NCBI GenBank assembly: GCA_964525965.1
Contig: CAZGKA010000034.1
Span: forward strand, 1-41,987
Direction of reading: 5' to 3'
DNA: 41,987 nucleotides
Source: Methanodesulfokora sp964525965
GTDB lineage: Archaea; Korarchaeota; Korarchaeia; Korarchaeales; Korarchaeaceae
In this document: piece by piece, positions 14,691 to 21,295 of the stretch
Numbering within the stretch: position 1 is the stretch's first letter
How the letters are laid out: every line of letters starts with the position of its first letter
Made by a program: the position numbers and the translations under genes
Notes under the pieces: generated by a model
The model's database searches: none
Seen by the model: the letters and a program-made list of their open reading frames with translations, nothing else
Told to the model about the DNA's origin: nothing

Positions 14691-14714
14691 ATACCCCGGG
14701 TATGTGGGGTGAGG

Positions 14715-14731
14715 GAGAAATTTAAATTCTC
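14715..14731. promoter_or_regulatory. Bidirectional TATA element between two divergent tRNA genes
   Basis: The element has the symmetric core ATTTAAAT at 14720-14727 flanked by GAGAA and TCTC. Its centre is 27 bases from the start of tRNA-Arg(CCT) and 33 bases from the start of tRNA-Cys, so a single near-palindromic TATA box could serve both. There is no other AT-rich site in the 60-base gap. Confidence 0.65.
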
Positions 14732-14750
14732 GCTCCCGCAACCCCAGCAT

Positions 14751-14826
14751 GGGCCCGTAGCTCAGCAAGGATTAGAGCGGCGGCCTCCTAAGCCGTAGGT
14801 CGCGGGTTCGAGTCCCGCCGGGCCCG
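14751..14826 (+). tRNA. tRNA-Arg (CCT)
   Basis: 76-base cloverleaf: acceptor GGGCCCG/CGGGCCC, D-stem GCTC/GAGC, anticodon stem GCGGC/GCCGT (one G-U), loop CTCCTAA with anticodon CCT, T-arm GCGGG/CCCGC with TTCGAGT. Discriminator G, no encoded CCA, no intron. It differs from the tRNA-Arg(CCG) at 16629 at three bases only, all in the anticodon loop. Confidence 0.97.
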
Positions 14827-14855
14827 CTCCCTATTTAGCTTTACTAGGTGTCTTT

Positions 14856-15251
14856 TTGAGGAGAAAAGTCCTACTAGACACATCAATAATGGCATGTTCT
14901 CTGAGGAGAGAGGTGAGAATTTCTCTTTCAGAGATCTCCCGGTTAGTTGGCTATAATCCCGAGTTTGTGACGCTGGAAGAATGTGTGGAGGAGCTTCAGA
15001 AGCTCGGCAGAAGGGAGCCGATAATGAACTTCCTATCCAGACTGGGCGTTGAGATAGTCCGTTCGACGAGAAGGCACACCACAGCTGATGAGGCGATCCT
15101 GGATTTCGCCAAAAATGAGAGGGTCATAGTTGCCACCCTGGACAGGAAGCTGAAGAACAGGTTGCTCGAGATGGGGGTACCGGTTATATATTTAAGAGCG
15201 GGTAAAAAGCTCGTCCTGGATGACCCCTCGCGCTTGGAGTTTTCCTTCTGA
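14856..15251 (+). CDS. PIN-domain ribonuclease-like protein (Fcf1/VapC9-type)
   Basis: 131 residues of a single PIN domain. The acidic site is visible: Asp in VLLDTSIMA (about residue 8), Glu in VTLEECVEEL, Asp in TADEAILDFA and Asp in VIVATLDRKLKNRL. This archaeal branch is related to Fcf1/Utp24 and is usually encoded beside rpoE1, as here, so rRNA processing is more likely than a toxin role. There is no antitoxin gene next to it. The start is TTG 14856, the only one that fits the first strand; a TATA-like TATTTAGCTTT lies about 20 bases upstream, so the mRNA may be leaderless. Confidence 0.87.
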   Translation: MRRKVLLDTSIMACSLRREVRISLSEISRLVGYNPEFVTLEECVEELQKLGRREPIMNFLSRLGVEIVRSTRRHTTADEAILDFAKNERVIVATLDRKLKNRLLEMGVPVIYLRAGKKLVLDDPSRLEFSF

Positions 15252-15266
15252 ACGGGGTGTCTGCGG

Positions 15267-15863
15267 ATGTTTTACACGGTTGAGCTAGAAGATATCGGAA
15301 TTATTCGCCCCAAGGAACTCGGGAGCGGTGATCTAAGACAGCTCCTAGCAGATAAATTCAGAAACAAATATGTGGGAAGATATTTTAGCGAGATAGGATT
15401 AGTTCTTGACGTTCTCGAGATAACAGACTATGGTCTTGGTAAATCAATAATAGGGAGTCCCTGCATATACCTAAAAGTGAGGTTTAAGGCGCTGACCTAC
15501 CTTCCCAAGGTGAATGAGTTGGTAGAGGGCGAGATAAGGGGTGTGAGCGAGTACGGGGTCACCATCAACATAGGACCCATAGATGGTTTCATTCACATAT
15601 CCCAGCTCGGGGACGACGTCTTCATTCAGAGAGCCGCTGGCTTTCTCTACGGTAAAAAGACCAGAGTCTCGTTTAGGAGAGGTGACTGGGTTAGAGCTAG
15701 AGTAACTGCAGTTACGAAGCCGGATTTTGTGGCGGCAGCGAGAGGAGAACCGATAGTAAGGGTCTCTTTGACATGCAAGCAACCCGGTCTAGGAAAAATA
15801 GAAAAGGGGAGGGAAGAGGAGGAAGAGGAGAAGAACAAAGACAAGAAAGGAGGGAAGGGTTGA
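15267..15863 (+). CDS. rpo7: DNA-directed RNA polymerase subunit Rpo7 (E')
   Basis: 198 residues. With Rpo4 it forms the stalk of archaeal RNA polymerase, helping open-complex formation and binding nascent RNA. The N-terminal RNP-like tip domain (1-80, FYTVELEDIGIIRP) is followed by an S1/OB domain with VEGEIRGVSEYGVTINIGPIDGFIHISQL. A charged tail of alternating Glu and Lys runs (about 175-198) extends past the usual end. It lies 15 bases after the PIN gene and four before spt4, a conserved archaeal operon. Confidence 0.95.
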   Translation: MFYTVELEDIGIIRPKELGSGDLRQLLADKFRNKYVGRYFSEIGLVLDVLEITDYGLGKSIIGSPCIYLKVRFKALTYLPKVNELVEGEIRGVSEYGVTINIGPIDGFIHISQLGDDVFIQRAAGFLYGKKTRVSFRRGDWVRARVTAVTKPDFVAAARGEPIVRVSLTCKQPGLGKIEKGREEEEEEKNKDKKGGKG

Positions 15864-15867
15864 CAGA

Positions 15868-16059
15868 ATGCCTAAGTTCAGGGCATGTAAGCAGTGTAAA
15901 GCCTTAACAGATGGCGATAAGTGTCCCATCTGCGGATCCAAGGATCTGACAATTCACTGGGAGGGTATAGTGGTCATAATAGATCCAATAAGATCTCAGG
16001 TGGCCAAGTACCTTGGGATAAAGAGGACGGGAATGTACGCCCTTCGAGTTCTCGAGTGA
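15868..16059 (+). CDS. spt4: Transcription elongation factor Spt4 (RpoE'')
   Basis: 63 residues. Spt4 pairs with Spt5 and clamps RNA polymerase for processive elongation. Its four-cysteine zinc site is visible as CKQC and CPICGS, followed by the Spt5-contacting beta strand WEGIVVIIDPIRSQVAKYLG. The length is normal for archaea. It lies directly after rpo7 and before the ribosomal gene pair S24e/S27ae. Confidence 0.95.
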   Translation: MPKFRACKQCKALTDGDKCPICGSKDLTIHWEGIVVIIDPIRSQVAKYLGIKRTGMYALRVLE

Positions 16060-16064
16060 ATAAT

Positions 16065-16105
16065 GTTAAATAGTCCGAGGTCTCCTCCTCATTACGGGAG
16101 GGTGA
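16065..16105 (+). promoter_or_regulatory. Internal promoter and ribosome-binding site for S24e
   Basis: GTTAAATAG (16065-16073) lies about 44 bases before the S24e start. It is followed by GGGAGGGTGA at 16096-16105, seven bases before the GTG. This suggests that S24e-S27ae can be transcribed separately from the PIN-rpo7-spt4 part. Confidence 0.5.
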
Positions 16106-16112
16106 AGCAGAA

Positions 16113-16436
16113 GTGGGCATCGAACTCCTCTCCATGGAGAAAAAGGAGAACAAATTGCTCAATAGAATAGAGCTGGTAGCGGAGCTCAAGTTCGAGTCCG
16201 GGACTCCCACAAGGAAGGAGGTAAGATCGCTTATAGCCTCTCTCCTCAAAAAGCCTGAGAACTTGGTCTTTGTCAGGAAAATCTCGACAAAATATGGTAG
16301 GAGAGAGGCTGTCGTCAGGGTCAACGTGTATAACAGCAGAGAGGAAGCCCTTCAGATAGAGCCTGAGCACATAGTTAAGAGGAACGAGGGAGAAAGTGAG
16401 AAGAAGGAGGAGAAGGGAGGCGAGGAGGGTGGCTAA
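16113..16436 (+). CDS. rps24e: 30S ribosomal protein S24e
   Basis: 107 residues of the eS24 family, a small-subunit protein shared by archaea and eukaryotes. The body has the typical NKLLNRIELVAELKFE, TPTRKEVRSLIASLLKKPENLVFV and KYGRREAVVRVNVYNSREEA, followed by a charged tail rich in Glu, Lys and Gly. The start is GTG 16113 with a strong Shine-Dalgarno seven bases upstream. An ATG seven codons later would remove the first strand. Its stop overlaps the S27ae start. Confidence 0.95.
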   Translation: MGIELLSMEKKENKLLNRIELVAELKFESGTPTRKEVRSLIASLLKKPENLVFVRKISTKYGRREAVVRVNVYNSREEALQIEPEHIVKRNEGESEKKEEKGGEEGG

Positions 16437-16590
16437 GCACGCACCTTCTAAGGTGTGGAAATTCTATAAGATAGAAGGAGACAAGCTCGTTCTCCTCAAG
16501 AAGAAATGTCCTAGGTGCGGGTCCTTCATGGGGGAGCATAAGGACAGGTACCACTGCGGAAAGTGCGGTTTCACGATCTTCAAGAAGTGA
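16429..16590 (+). CDS. rps27ae: 30S ribosomal protein S27ae
   Basis: 53 residues from the chosen GTG, starting (M)AKHAPSKVWKFYKIEG. It carries the zinc-ribbon pairs CPRCG and CGKCG of eS31, a protein of the small-subunit beak that is fused to ubiquitin in eukaryotes. An upstream GTG (16396) would add an Arg-run that merely reads the S24e tail in another frame. GGAGG just before 16429 supports the shorter protein. It overlaps S24e by eight bases. In many archaea kae1-bud32 follows; here a tRNA-Arg gene does. Confidence 0.93.
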   Translation: MAKHAPSKVWKFYKIEGDKLVLLKKKCPRCGSFMGEHKDRYHCGKCGFTIFKK

Positions 16591-16628
16591 TCCAGCAGTG
16601 GCGATCCCCTTCCCATAAATGTTTTCGG

Positions 16629-16704
16629 GGGCCCGTAGCTCAGCAAGGATTAGAGCGGCGGCTTCCGGAGCCGTAGGTCGCGGGTTCGAGTCCCGCCGGG
16701 CCCG
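16629..16704 (+). tRNA. tRNA-Arg (CCG)
   Basis: 76-base cloverleaf with the same arms as tRNA-Arg(CCT) at 14751. The anticodon loop is TTCCGGA, anticodon CCG, on stem GCGGC/GCCGT. Discriminator G, no encoded CCA, no intron. It starts 38 bases after the S27ae stop with no well-placed TATA box, so it may be cut from the ribosomal-protein transcript. A T-rich stretch ending near 16742 follows and could terminate transcription. Confidence 0.97.
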
Positions 16705-16795
16705 CTAAGTCTCTAAAAAGGTCCTCACCTTTTCGTTTTCTTGCAATCTTTATTACTCACCTCATGTAAGGGCATAAGGGAGGGAGAGTTGAGGC

Positions 16796-16990
16796 TTGAG
16801 TGAGGAGGGACAAAAACCGGAGAAATGTTATATAATCGGATGTGATGAGGAGGCAACGAAGGAGCTGGATTCCTCTCTCATACCTGCCCTTCAATCACTC
16901 AAATTGAGGTTAAAAACCAGAAAGAGGCCAGTTAAGGTCTGTAAAAAACACTACTCCATGATAAAAAAGGCTAGTAAGGCTCTAAGATGA
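16796..16990 (+). CDS. Small Cys/His protein of unknown function
   Basis: 64 residues, not recognised. It has CYIIGC near residue 11 and CKKHY near residue 49, so four Cys/His ligands (C-x4-C and C-x2-H) could hold one zinc ion, with a basic linker (KLRLKTRKRPVKV) and a basic C terminus. This looks like a small nucleic-acid or ribosome-associated zinc protein, but that is inference. It starts at TTG 16796 behind GGGAGGGAGAG, with a TATA-like CTTTATTA at about 16748. Its last nine bases overlap the convergent MTA phosphorylase gene. Confidence 0.7.
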   Translation: MSEEGQKPEKCYIIGCDEEATKELDSSLIPALQSLKLRLKTRKRPVKVCKKHYSMIKKASKALR

Positions 16991-17803
16991 TTCAACGAGC
17001 GCGCCCTTCAGAGCATCCTTACACGGACATGAACGATGGGCGGGGATTTCCTTGATCGTCGCGGTTATGAGCCTTCTCATTTCCTTCAATTTTTCAGCGT
17101 AAGTTTTAGCCACCTCCTCGTGAGTTAGTTTAGCCGGCCCGGAGATGCCGGCAGCATAGTTGGTGACCAGACATATGGTCGAGTAGCATATGCATAACTC
17201 CCTAGCTAGCACAGCCTCTGGGACGCCCGTCATGCCGACGACATCTCCCCCTAAAGAGGCATAAGCTCTTATCTCCGCCGGAGTTTCAAATCGGTTCCCC
17301 TCAGTAGCTACGTAAACTCCCCTCTCATGAATGCTCAGTCCTATACTCCTAGCGGCCCTCAGGACAGCATTCCTAATCTCGGGACAGTACGTGCTAGGTG
17401 TCATGGAGACATGGACCACTCCTCTCACAGCCTTGCCCTGTACGAAGATCTCCGTCTCTCCGTCATAGAACGTGTAATCCCTTCTCTTTGTGAAGTCTAA
17501 GAAGTCGTCAGGGAGCACAAAATCTCCCGGCTTGATCTCCGGCCTGATGCTTCCCACGGCATTTGTAGCGATTATCCTCTCAACGCCTATCGTGGAGAGG
17601 GCGTATATGTTGGCTCTGTAGTTGACCTTAAAAGGTGGTGTCCTGTGCCCCTTTCCGTGCCTGTTGAGGAACGCCACCTCAATGTTCTCAATGCTCCCAA
17701 CTTCGACCACGCTTTCTCCGAAAGGAGTCTCTATCTTCAGAACCTCGGCGTCTTCGAGGAGCGAATAGAAACCACTACCTCCTATTATGGCGATCTTGGG
17801 CAT
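16982..17803 (-). CDS. mtnP: S-methyl-5'-thioadenosine (or thioinosine) phosphorylase
   Basis: 273 residues of the PNP/MTAP family. It splits methylthioadenosine, the by-product of polyamine synthesis, into adenine and methylthioribose-1-phosphate. Motifs are IAIIGGSGFYSL (phosphate site), NRHGKGHRTPP, TNAVGSIRPEIKPGDFVLPDDF, and VYVATEGNRFETPAEIRAYA with GMTGVPEAVLARE. The MTG-PEA form resembles archaeal methylthioinosine enzymes, so the preferred base is open. A CPC (CxC) motif near the C terminus recalls the stabilising CxC of Sulfolobus MTAP II. I start at ATG 17803; an upstream GTG at 17818 adds five residues. Confidence 0.9.
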   Translation of the reverse strand: MPKIAIIGGSGFYSLLEDAEVLKIETPFGESVVEVGSIENIEVAFLNRHGKGHRTPPFKVNYRANIYALSTIGVERIIATNAVGSIRPEIKPGDFVLPDDFLDFTKRRDYTFYDGETEIFVQGKAVRGVVHVSMTPSTYCPEIRNAVLRAARSIGLSIHERGVYVATEGNRFETPAEIRAYASLGGDVVGMTGVPEAVLARELCICYSTICLVTNYAAGISGPAKLTHEEVAKTYAEKLKEMRRLITATIKEIPAHRSCPCKDALKGALVESS

Positions 17804-17840
17804 GAACCCGCTCACCACTCAATTAATTCAGGGCTTTAAC

Positions 17841-17941
17841 TTTATATTTGGGAAGCCATTCCCTAAGGACACGGACAGAAGTTCCGCAGTTGTTAAGCGA
17901 GCTGAAGCTTAACTCCTGACTTGATGGTTACCGGAGGTGAT
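17841..17941 (+). promoter_or_regulatory. Thermosome promoter, structured leader and strong Shine-Dalgarno
   Basis: TTTATATTTG at 17841-17850 is the only good TATA box, so the transcript should start near 17870 and carry a leader of about 75 bases. At 17892-17913 the leader holds a perfect seven-pair inverted repeat, GTTAAGC then GCTTAAC, around an eight-base loop. GGAGGTGAT at 17933-17941, five bases before the ATG, is a full-length match to the 16S rRNA tail. The AT-rich part may also serve the divergent MTA phosphorylase. Confidence 0.65.
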
Positions 17942-17946
17942 TCCAA

Positions 17947-19611
17947 ATGGCATCAGTTGCTACCCTAGGTGGAAGACCGGTCCTTATCCTCAAGGAGGGG
18001 ACCTCAAGGACGAGAGGAGATGAGGCAAGGAGGATAAACATAACGGCTGCGAAAGCGGTCGCCGAGATAATAAAGTCCTCCCTCGGACCCAAGGGAATGG
18101 ACAAGATGATAGTGGATTCCATAGGAGACGTCACGGTCAGCAACGATGGAGCAACAATCCTCAAGGAAATGGAGGTTGCTCACCCTGCCGCCAAGCTCAT
18201 GGTGAATCTGGCCAAAGCACAGGACAAGGAGGCTGGCGATGGGACCACCACGAGCGTTGTTCTCGCCGGTGAGCTCCTAAGCGAGGCTGAGAACCTACTC
18301 AAGAAGGACATCCATCCATCGATAATCATAGAAGGATTTGAGAAAGCCCTCAGGTTTGTGGAAGAGGAGCTCGAGAAGCTAGCGATAAAGGTCGACCCGA
18401 ACGACGAGGAATGGGCTGTGAAAGTTGCCTCCACCGCTATGGCGAGCAAACTGGTCAAGGGAGAGAAGGAGTTCTTGGCTAAAGTGGCCGTTGAAGCTGT
18501 AAAGGCTATAGCCGAGGAACATGATGGGAAGAAGACCGTAGACATAGAGAATGTGAAAATATTGAAGAAGAAGGGCAAAAGCCTGGCCGAAACCGAGTTC
18601 ATAAGGGGAGTCGTCTTGGACAAGGAGGTAGTCCACCGCAACATGCCCAAGAGGGTGGAGAACGCCAAGATAGCCCTGCTAAACCTGTCTCTTGAGGTCA
18701 AGAAGCCTGAGATAGACTTGGAGATACAGGTCTCATCTCCGCAGGAGCTCAGAGAGTTCATAGAGCAGGAGACTAAGATACTTCAGGAGAAGGTTGAGAA
18801 GATAGCCGCCACCGGAGCCAACGTGGTATTCTGCCAGAAGGGTATCGATGAGGTCGCTCAGCACTTCCTAGCCAAGAAGGGCATATTGGCCGTCAGGAGA
18901 GTGAGTGAAAAGGATATGCACAGGCTTGAAAAGGCCACTGGAGGCAAGATAATAAGCAACCTGGATGATCTCTCCTCCGAACACCTTGGATATGCCGGCC
19001 TCGTGGAGGAGAGGAAGATAGGCGACGACAGGGTTGTGTTCATCGAGGACTGCAAGAACCCCAAGGCCGTAACCATATTGGTCAGGGCTGGCGCTGAAAC
19101 CATACTTGATGAGGCCGAGAGAGGGATAAAAGACGCTCTCTATGTTGTCAGGAATCTGGTCGAGGACGGAAAGGTTCTCTGGGGCGGAGGAGCGGTTCAG
19201 GCGAGCTTGGCTGTTAGGCTGAGGAGGTACGCCGAGAAAGTTGGAGGCAAGGAGCAGCTTGCCATAGAGGCCTTTGCGGATGCCTTGGAAAGCGTACCCA
19301 GGATCTTGGCCGAGAACGCCGGAATGGATCCGATAGAGGCCATAGTTAGGCTTAGGAAGGAACACTCCGAGGGCAGAATCTCTTACGGCATAGACCCAAT
19401 AAAAGGAGAGGTCAGAGACATGTCCGAGATAGACGTCGTGGACACGTTTAGGGCTGTTAAGAACGCCATAACCTCCGCGACGGAGACCGCCACGCTGATA
19501 ATAAAGACCGACGATATAATAGCTGCCAAACCTTACGAGAAGACCGAGGGTGGCAAGAAGGAGAAGGGAGAGGAGGAAGAGGAGTTCGGCAGTAAGGTTC
19601 CAGAGCTGTGA
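17947..19611 (+). CDS. thsA: Thermosome (group II chaperonin) subunit
   Basis: 554 residues, full length. ATP-driven folding chamber of the archaeal cytosol, related to eukaryotic CCT. The equatorial domain has SLGPKGMDKMIVDSIGDVTV, SNDGATIL (about 65) and the ATPase motif GDGTTTSVVLAGEL (about 97-110). The intermediate and apical domains follow, and the second equatorial half has ILVRAGAETILDEAERGIKDAL and WGGGAVQASLA. The C terminus is a Lys/Glu-rich tail without the GGM repeats of some families. It acts with prefoldin, whose beta subunit is at 2924. Only one subunit gene is visible here. Confidence 0.97.
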   Translation: MASVATLGGRPVLILKEGTSRTRGDEARRINITAAKAVAEIIKSSLGPKGMDKMIVDSIGDVTVSNDGATILKEMEVAHPAAKLMVNLAKAQDKEAGDGTTTSVVLAGELLSEAENLLKKDIHPSIIIEGFEKALRFVEEELEKLAIKVDPNDEEWAVKVASTAMASKLVKGEKEFLAKVAVEAVKAIAEEHDGKKTVDIENVKILKKKGKSLAETEFIRGVVLDKEVVHRNMPKRVENAKIALLNLSLEVKKPEIDLEIQVSSPQELREFIEQETKILQEKVEKIAATGANVVFCQKGIDEVAQHFLAKKGILAVRRVSEKDMHRLEKATGGKIISNLDDLSSEHLGYAGLVEERKIGDDRVVFIEDCKNPKAVTILVRAGAETILDEAERGIKDALYVVRNLVEDGKVLWGGGAVQASLAVRLRRYAEKVGGKEQLAIEAFADALESVPRILAENAGMDPIEAIVRLRKEHSEGRISYGIDPIKGEVRDMSEIDVVDTFRAVKNAITSATETATLIIKTDDIIAAKPYEKTEGGKKEKGEEEEEFGSKVPEL

Positions 19612-19634
19612 GCTCAACCTGAAGAGGTATTTCT

Positions 19635-20438
19635 TTGAGGCCGCTCTCCGGGATAATAACCGATCTGATCCTGATCCTCCTACTTTTTTGTTGCTTCCTT
19701 GTGATAACGTCGCCTAAGGACAGGTTCTTCGATATAAGGGGGGCAAACGTGAATGGCGCCTTTGCCACATACTATAAACAGATAAGCAACAACCTCAGCG
19801 TGAAGATATCTGTCAAGGCAGCCATGAGGCAGGGGGGCTATCTCAACATAACCGGCAAGGTCATCTACGCTACGAGCAGTTATCTTATGGTGTTCGATCC
19901 AGCGAAGAATACCACGTTCCTCCTGGGCCAGGACTTTTCTAATCCTTTGGTTCAAGGGATCCCTAGCAGGATAACCTTCCGGGTCAGCAGGGACGATGGG
20001 TTTAGAAGGGTTCTCATTGAGATCCCCAGCACCACTTCCTTGGACGAAGCTCTCTCCACAGCTGAAAGCTACTGCTCACTGGTTAAGGAGGGAGATAAGG
20101 CCTGTTACATCAGCGGAGTTATAGGGATATGGTATAAATCAGGATCTCCCCTCGTCTCGAACGTCCTTCAAGACCTCTTACGTCAGGATATGCCAGGCGG
20201 TCTGTTCTCGTTGGTGACTGCCGGCAGAGAGATAGTCATCAGGGCTGACATGGTTCCTCTGGAAGGACTGATCAGGGCTGTTAAGGATCTTAGATCCCTG
20301 ATGAATGCACAGGGCATGGAGGTTATGGGAGAATACCACTCGAACCTGACCTCTATTATAGTGGGGAAGAAGCCCTACGTGAGCGATCTCAGGACTCAGG
20401 TGAAGACTCTTCCAGTTGTCGTTCAGGAGAGGTGTTAA
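19635..20438 (+). CDS. Single-pass membrane protein of unknown function (envelope island gene 1)
   Basis: 267 residues, no family recognised. One hydrophobic helix (about 7-25, a run of Ile/Leu with two Cys) is followed by about 240 residues that by the positive-inside rule should lie outside. That part is beta-rich, with potential N-glycosylation sites at NNLS, NITG and NLTS, and a pair of cysteines (SYCSLVKEGDKACY) about 12 apart that could form a disulfide. The start is TTG 19635 behind GAGGT, 23 bases after the thermosome stop. It is the first of four co-directional membrane genes ending at 23793. Confidence 0.7.
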   Translation: MRPLSGIITDLILILLLFCCFLVITSPKDRFFDIRGANVNGAFATYYKQISNNLSVKISVKAAMRQGGYLNITGKVIYATSSYLMVFDPAKNTTFLLGQDFSNPLVQGIPSRITFRVSRDDGFRRVLIEIPSTTSLDEALSTAESYCSLVKEGDKACYISGVIGIWYKSGSPLVSNVLQDLLRQDMPGGLFSLVTAGREIVIRADMVPLEGLIRAVKDLRSLMNAQGMEVMGEYHSNLTSIIVGKKPYVSDLRTQVKTLPVVVQERC

Positions 20439-20445
20439 AAATAAA

Positions 20446-21291
20446 ATGAGCCGCAGCAGATGGGCCTACCTTCTTGTGCTGCTTATCCTGGCCGCGATGG
20501 TCTTGTGCTATGTTATCAGGGAGAAGAGCTCTGTTGCCTACGAGGGAACGATGCAGAGCGGGCTATCCGCAGGGTACATAACTAACTATTACAGGAAGAG
20601 GGGTTCCTCTTTCCTAGTTTACATCTACGGTGTGGACAGCGCAGGAAACATAGTGAACTCCTCGGGGGTCGTGGTAGATTCCCATAGGGCAAGCATAACC
20701 GTCTACATGGACGGAAAGATATACAACGTCTACTCGGACGAGCAGAAGATAAAGGACTACTCGTACCTGAAAGGGATAGAGCCCATCTACATATATCTCA
20801 AGTCGAGCAAGGAGATGAACCGAGTTTATGTGAAAGTGAACCCCCTCTCCGGCAACGTTGACTCCCTCCTCTCCCTGTGTGATGCAATAAGGAGTAAGCT
20901 CTCGGAGGAAAAAATTCCCGTTAAAGTCCTCCTGGTGGACGCTTACATGTTCAACGACAGGCTGATGCACGATGTGAAAAATAACGACTTTCCGATCGAG
21001 TATCTGCTCAACTACGCTAACTCCCTTCATGAGGGAAATCTGCTGCTGATAGTCTCTCTAATAAACCCGTACTACCTATCATACGAGGATGCCCTCCCCT
21101 CGCTGATCCGTGACGTGGGAAAGTTTCTCCAAGACAGGGGATACACGACCTTCTTCTTCTCAAATATTGAAGTAAAGGTGATACTGGATAAGAAGCTCTC
21201 AGGACCGGAGATCTCGAGGGTGATCTCCGAGATCTCCAAGATACCTGGAGTATCGTATGTTAAAGTGCTTTCGGAGTTCCCCGAGGGGTGA
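20446..21291 (+). CDS. Single-pass membrane protein of unknown function (envelope island gene 2)
   Basis: 281 residues from ATG 20446, seven bases after gene 1, with GGAGAGGTG upstream. A short basic start (MSRSRW) precedes a transmembrane helix (about 6-24), then an extracellular part with many Tyr and Ser residues. Its second half alternates helix and strand (IPVKVLLVDAYMFNDR, NLLLIVSLINPYYLSYEDAL, ISRVISEISKIPGVSYVKVL). No family is recognised. Layout and size resemble gene 1, which suggests two related membrane-tethered partners, possibly helpers of the polymerase-like proteins that follow. Confidence 0.7.
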   Translation: MSRSRWAYLLVLLILAAMVLCYVIREKSSVAYEGTMQSGLSAGYITNYYRKRGSSFLVYIYGVDSAGNIVNSSGVVVDSHRASITVYMDGKIYNVYSDEQKIKDYSYLKGIEPIYIYLKSSKEMNRVYVKVNPLSGNVDSLLSLCDAIRSKLSEEKIPVKVLLVDAYMFNDRLMHDVKNNDFPIEYLLNYANSLHEGNLLLIVSLINPYYLSYEDALPSLIRDVGKFLQDRGYTTFFFSNIEVKVILDKKLSGPEISRVISEISKIPGVSYVKVLSEFPEG

Positions 21292-21295
21292 TCTA

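Noticed and set aside
14856..15251. VapC toxin of a toxin-antitoxin pair
   Set aside because: There is no antitoxin gene beside it, and the rpo7-spt4 neighbourhood is that of the Fcf1-like housekeeping PIN proteins.
16396..16428. N-terminal Arg-rich extension of S27ae
   Set aside because: It only reads the S24e tail in another frame. A ribosome site lies just before the later GTG, which gives the family's normal N terminus.
17851..17940. C/D box guide RNA in the thermosome leader
   Set aside because: CTGA-like and TGATG-like words occur, but not in C-D'-C'-D order or with usable spacing. The hairpin and ribosome site explain the region better.
18180..18761. 193-residue open frame on the minus strand
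   Set aside because: It is antisense to the thermosome and Ser/Phe-rich, as expected from reading a Lys/Glu-rich gene backwards.
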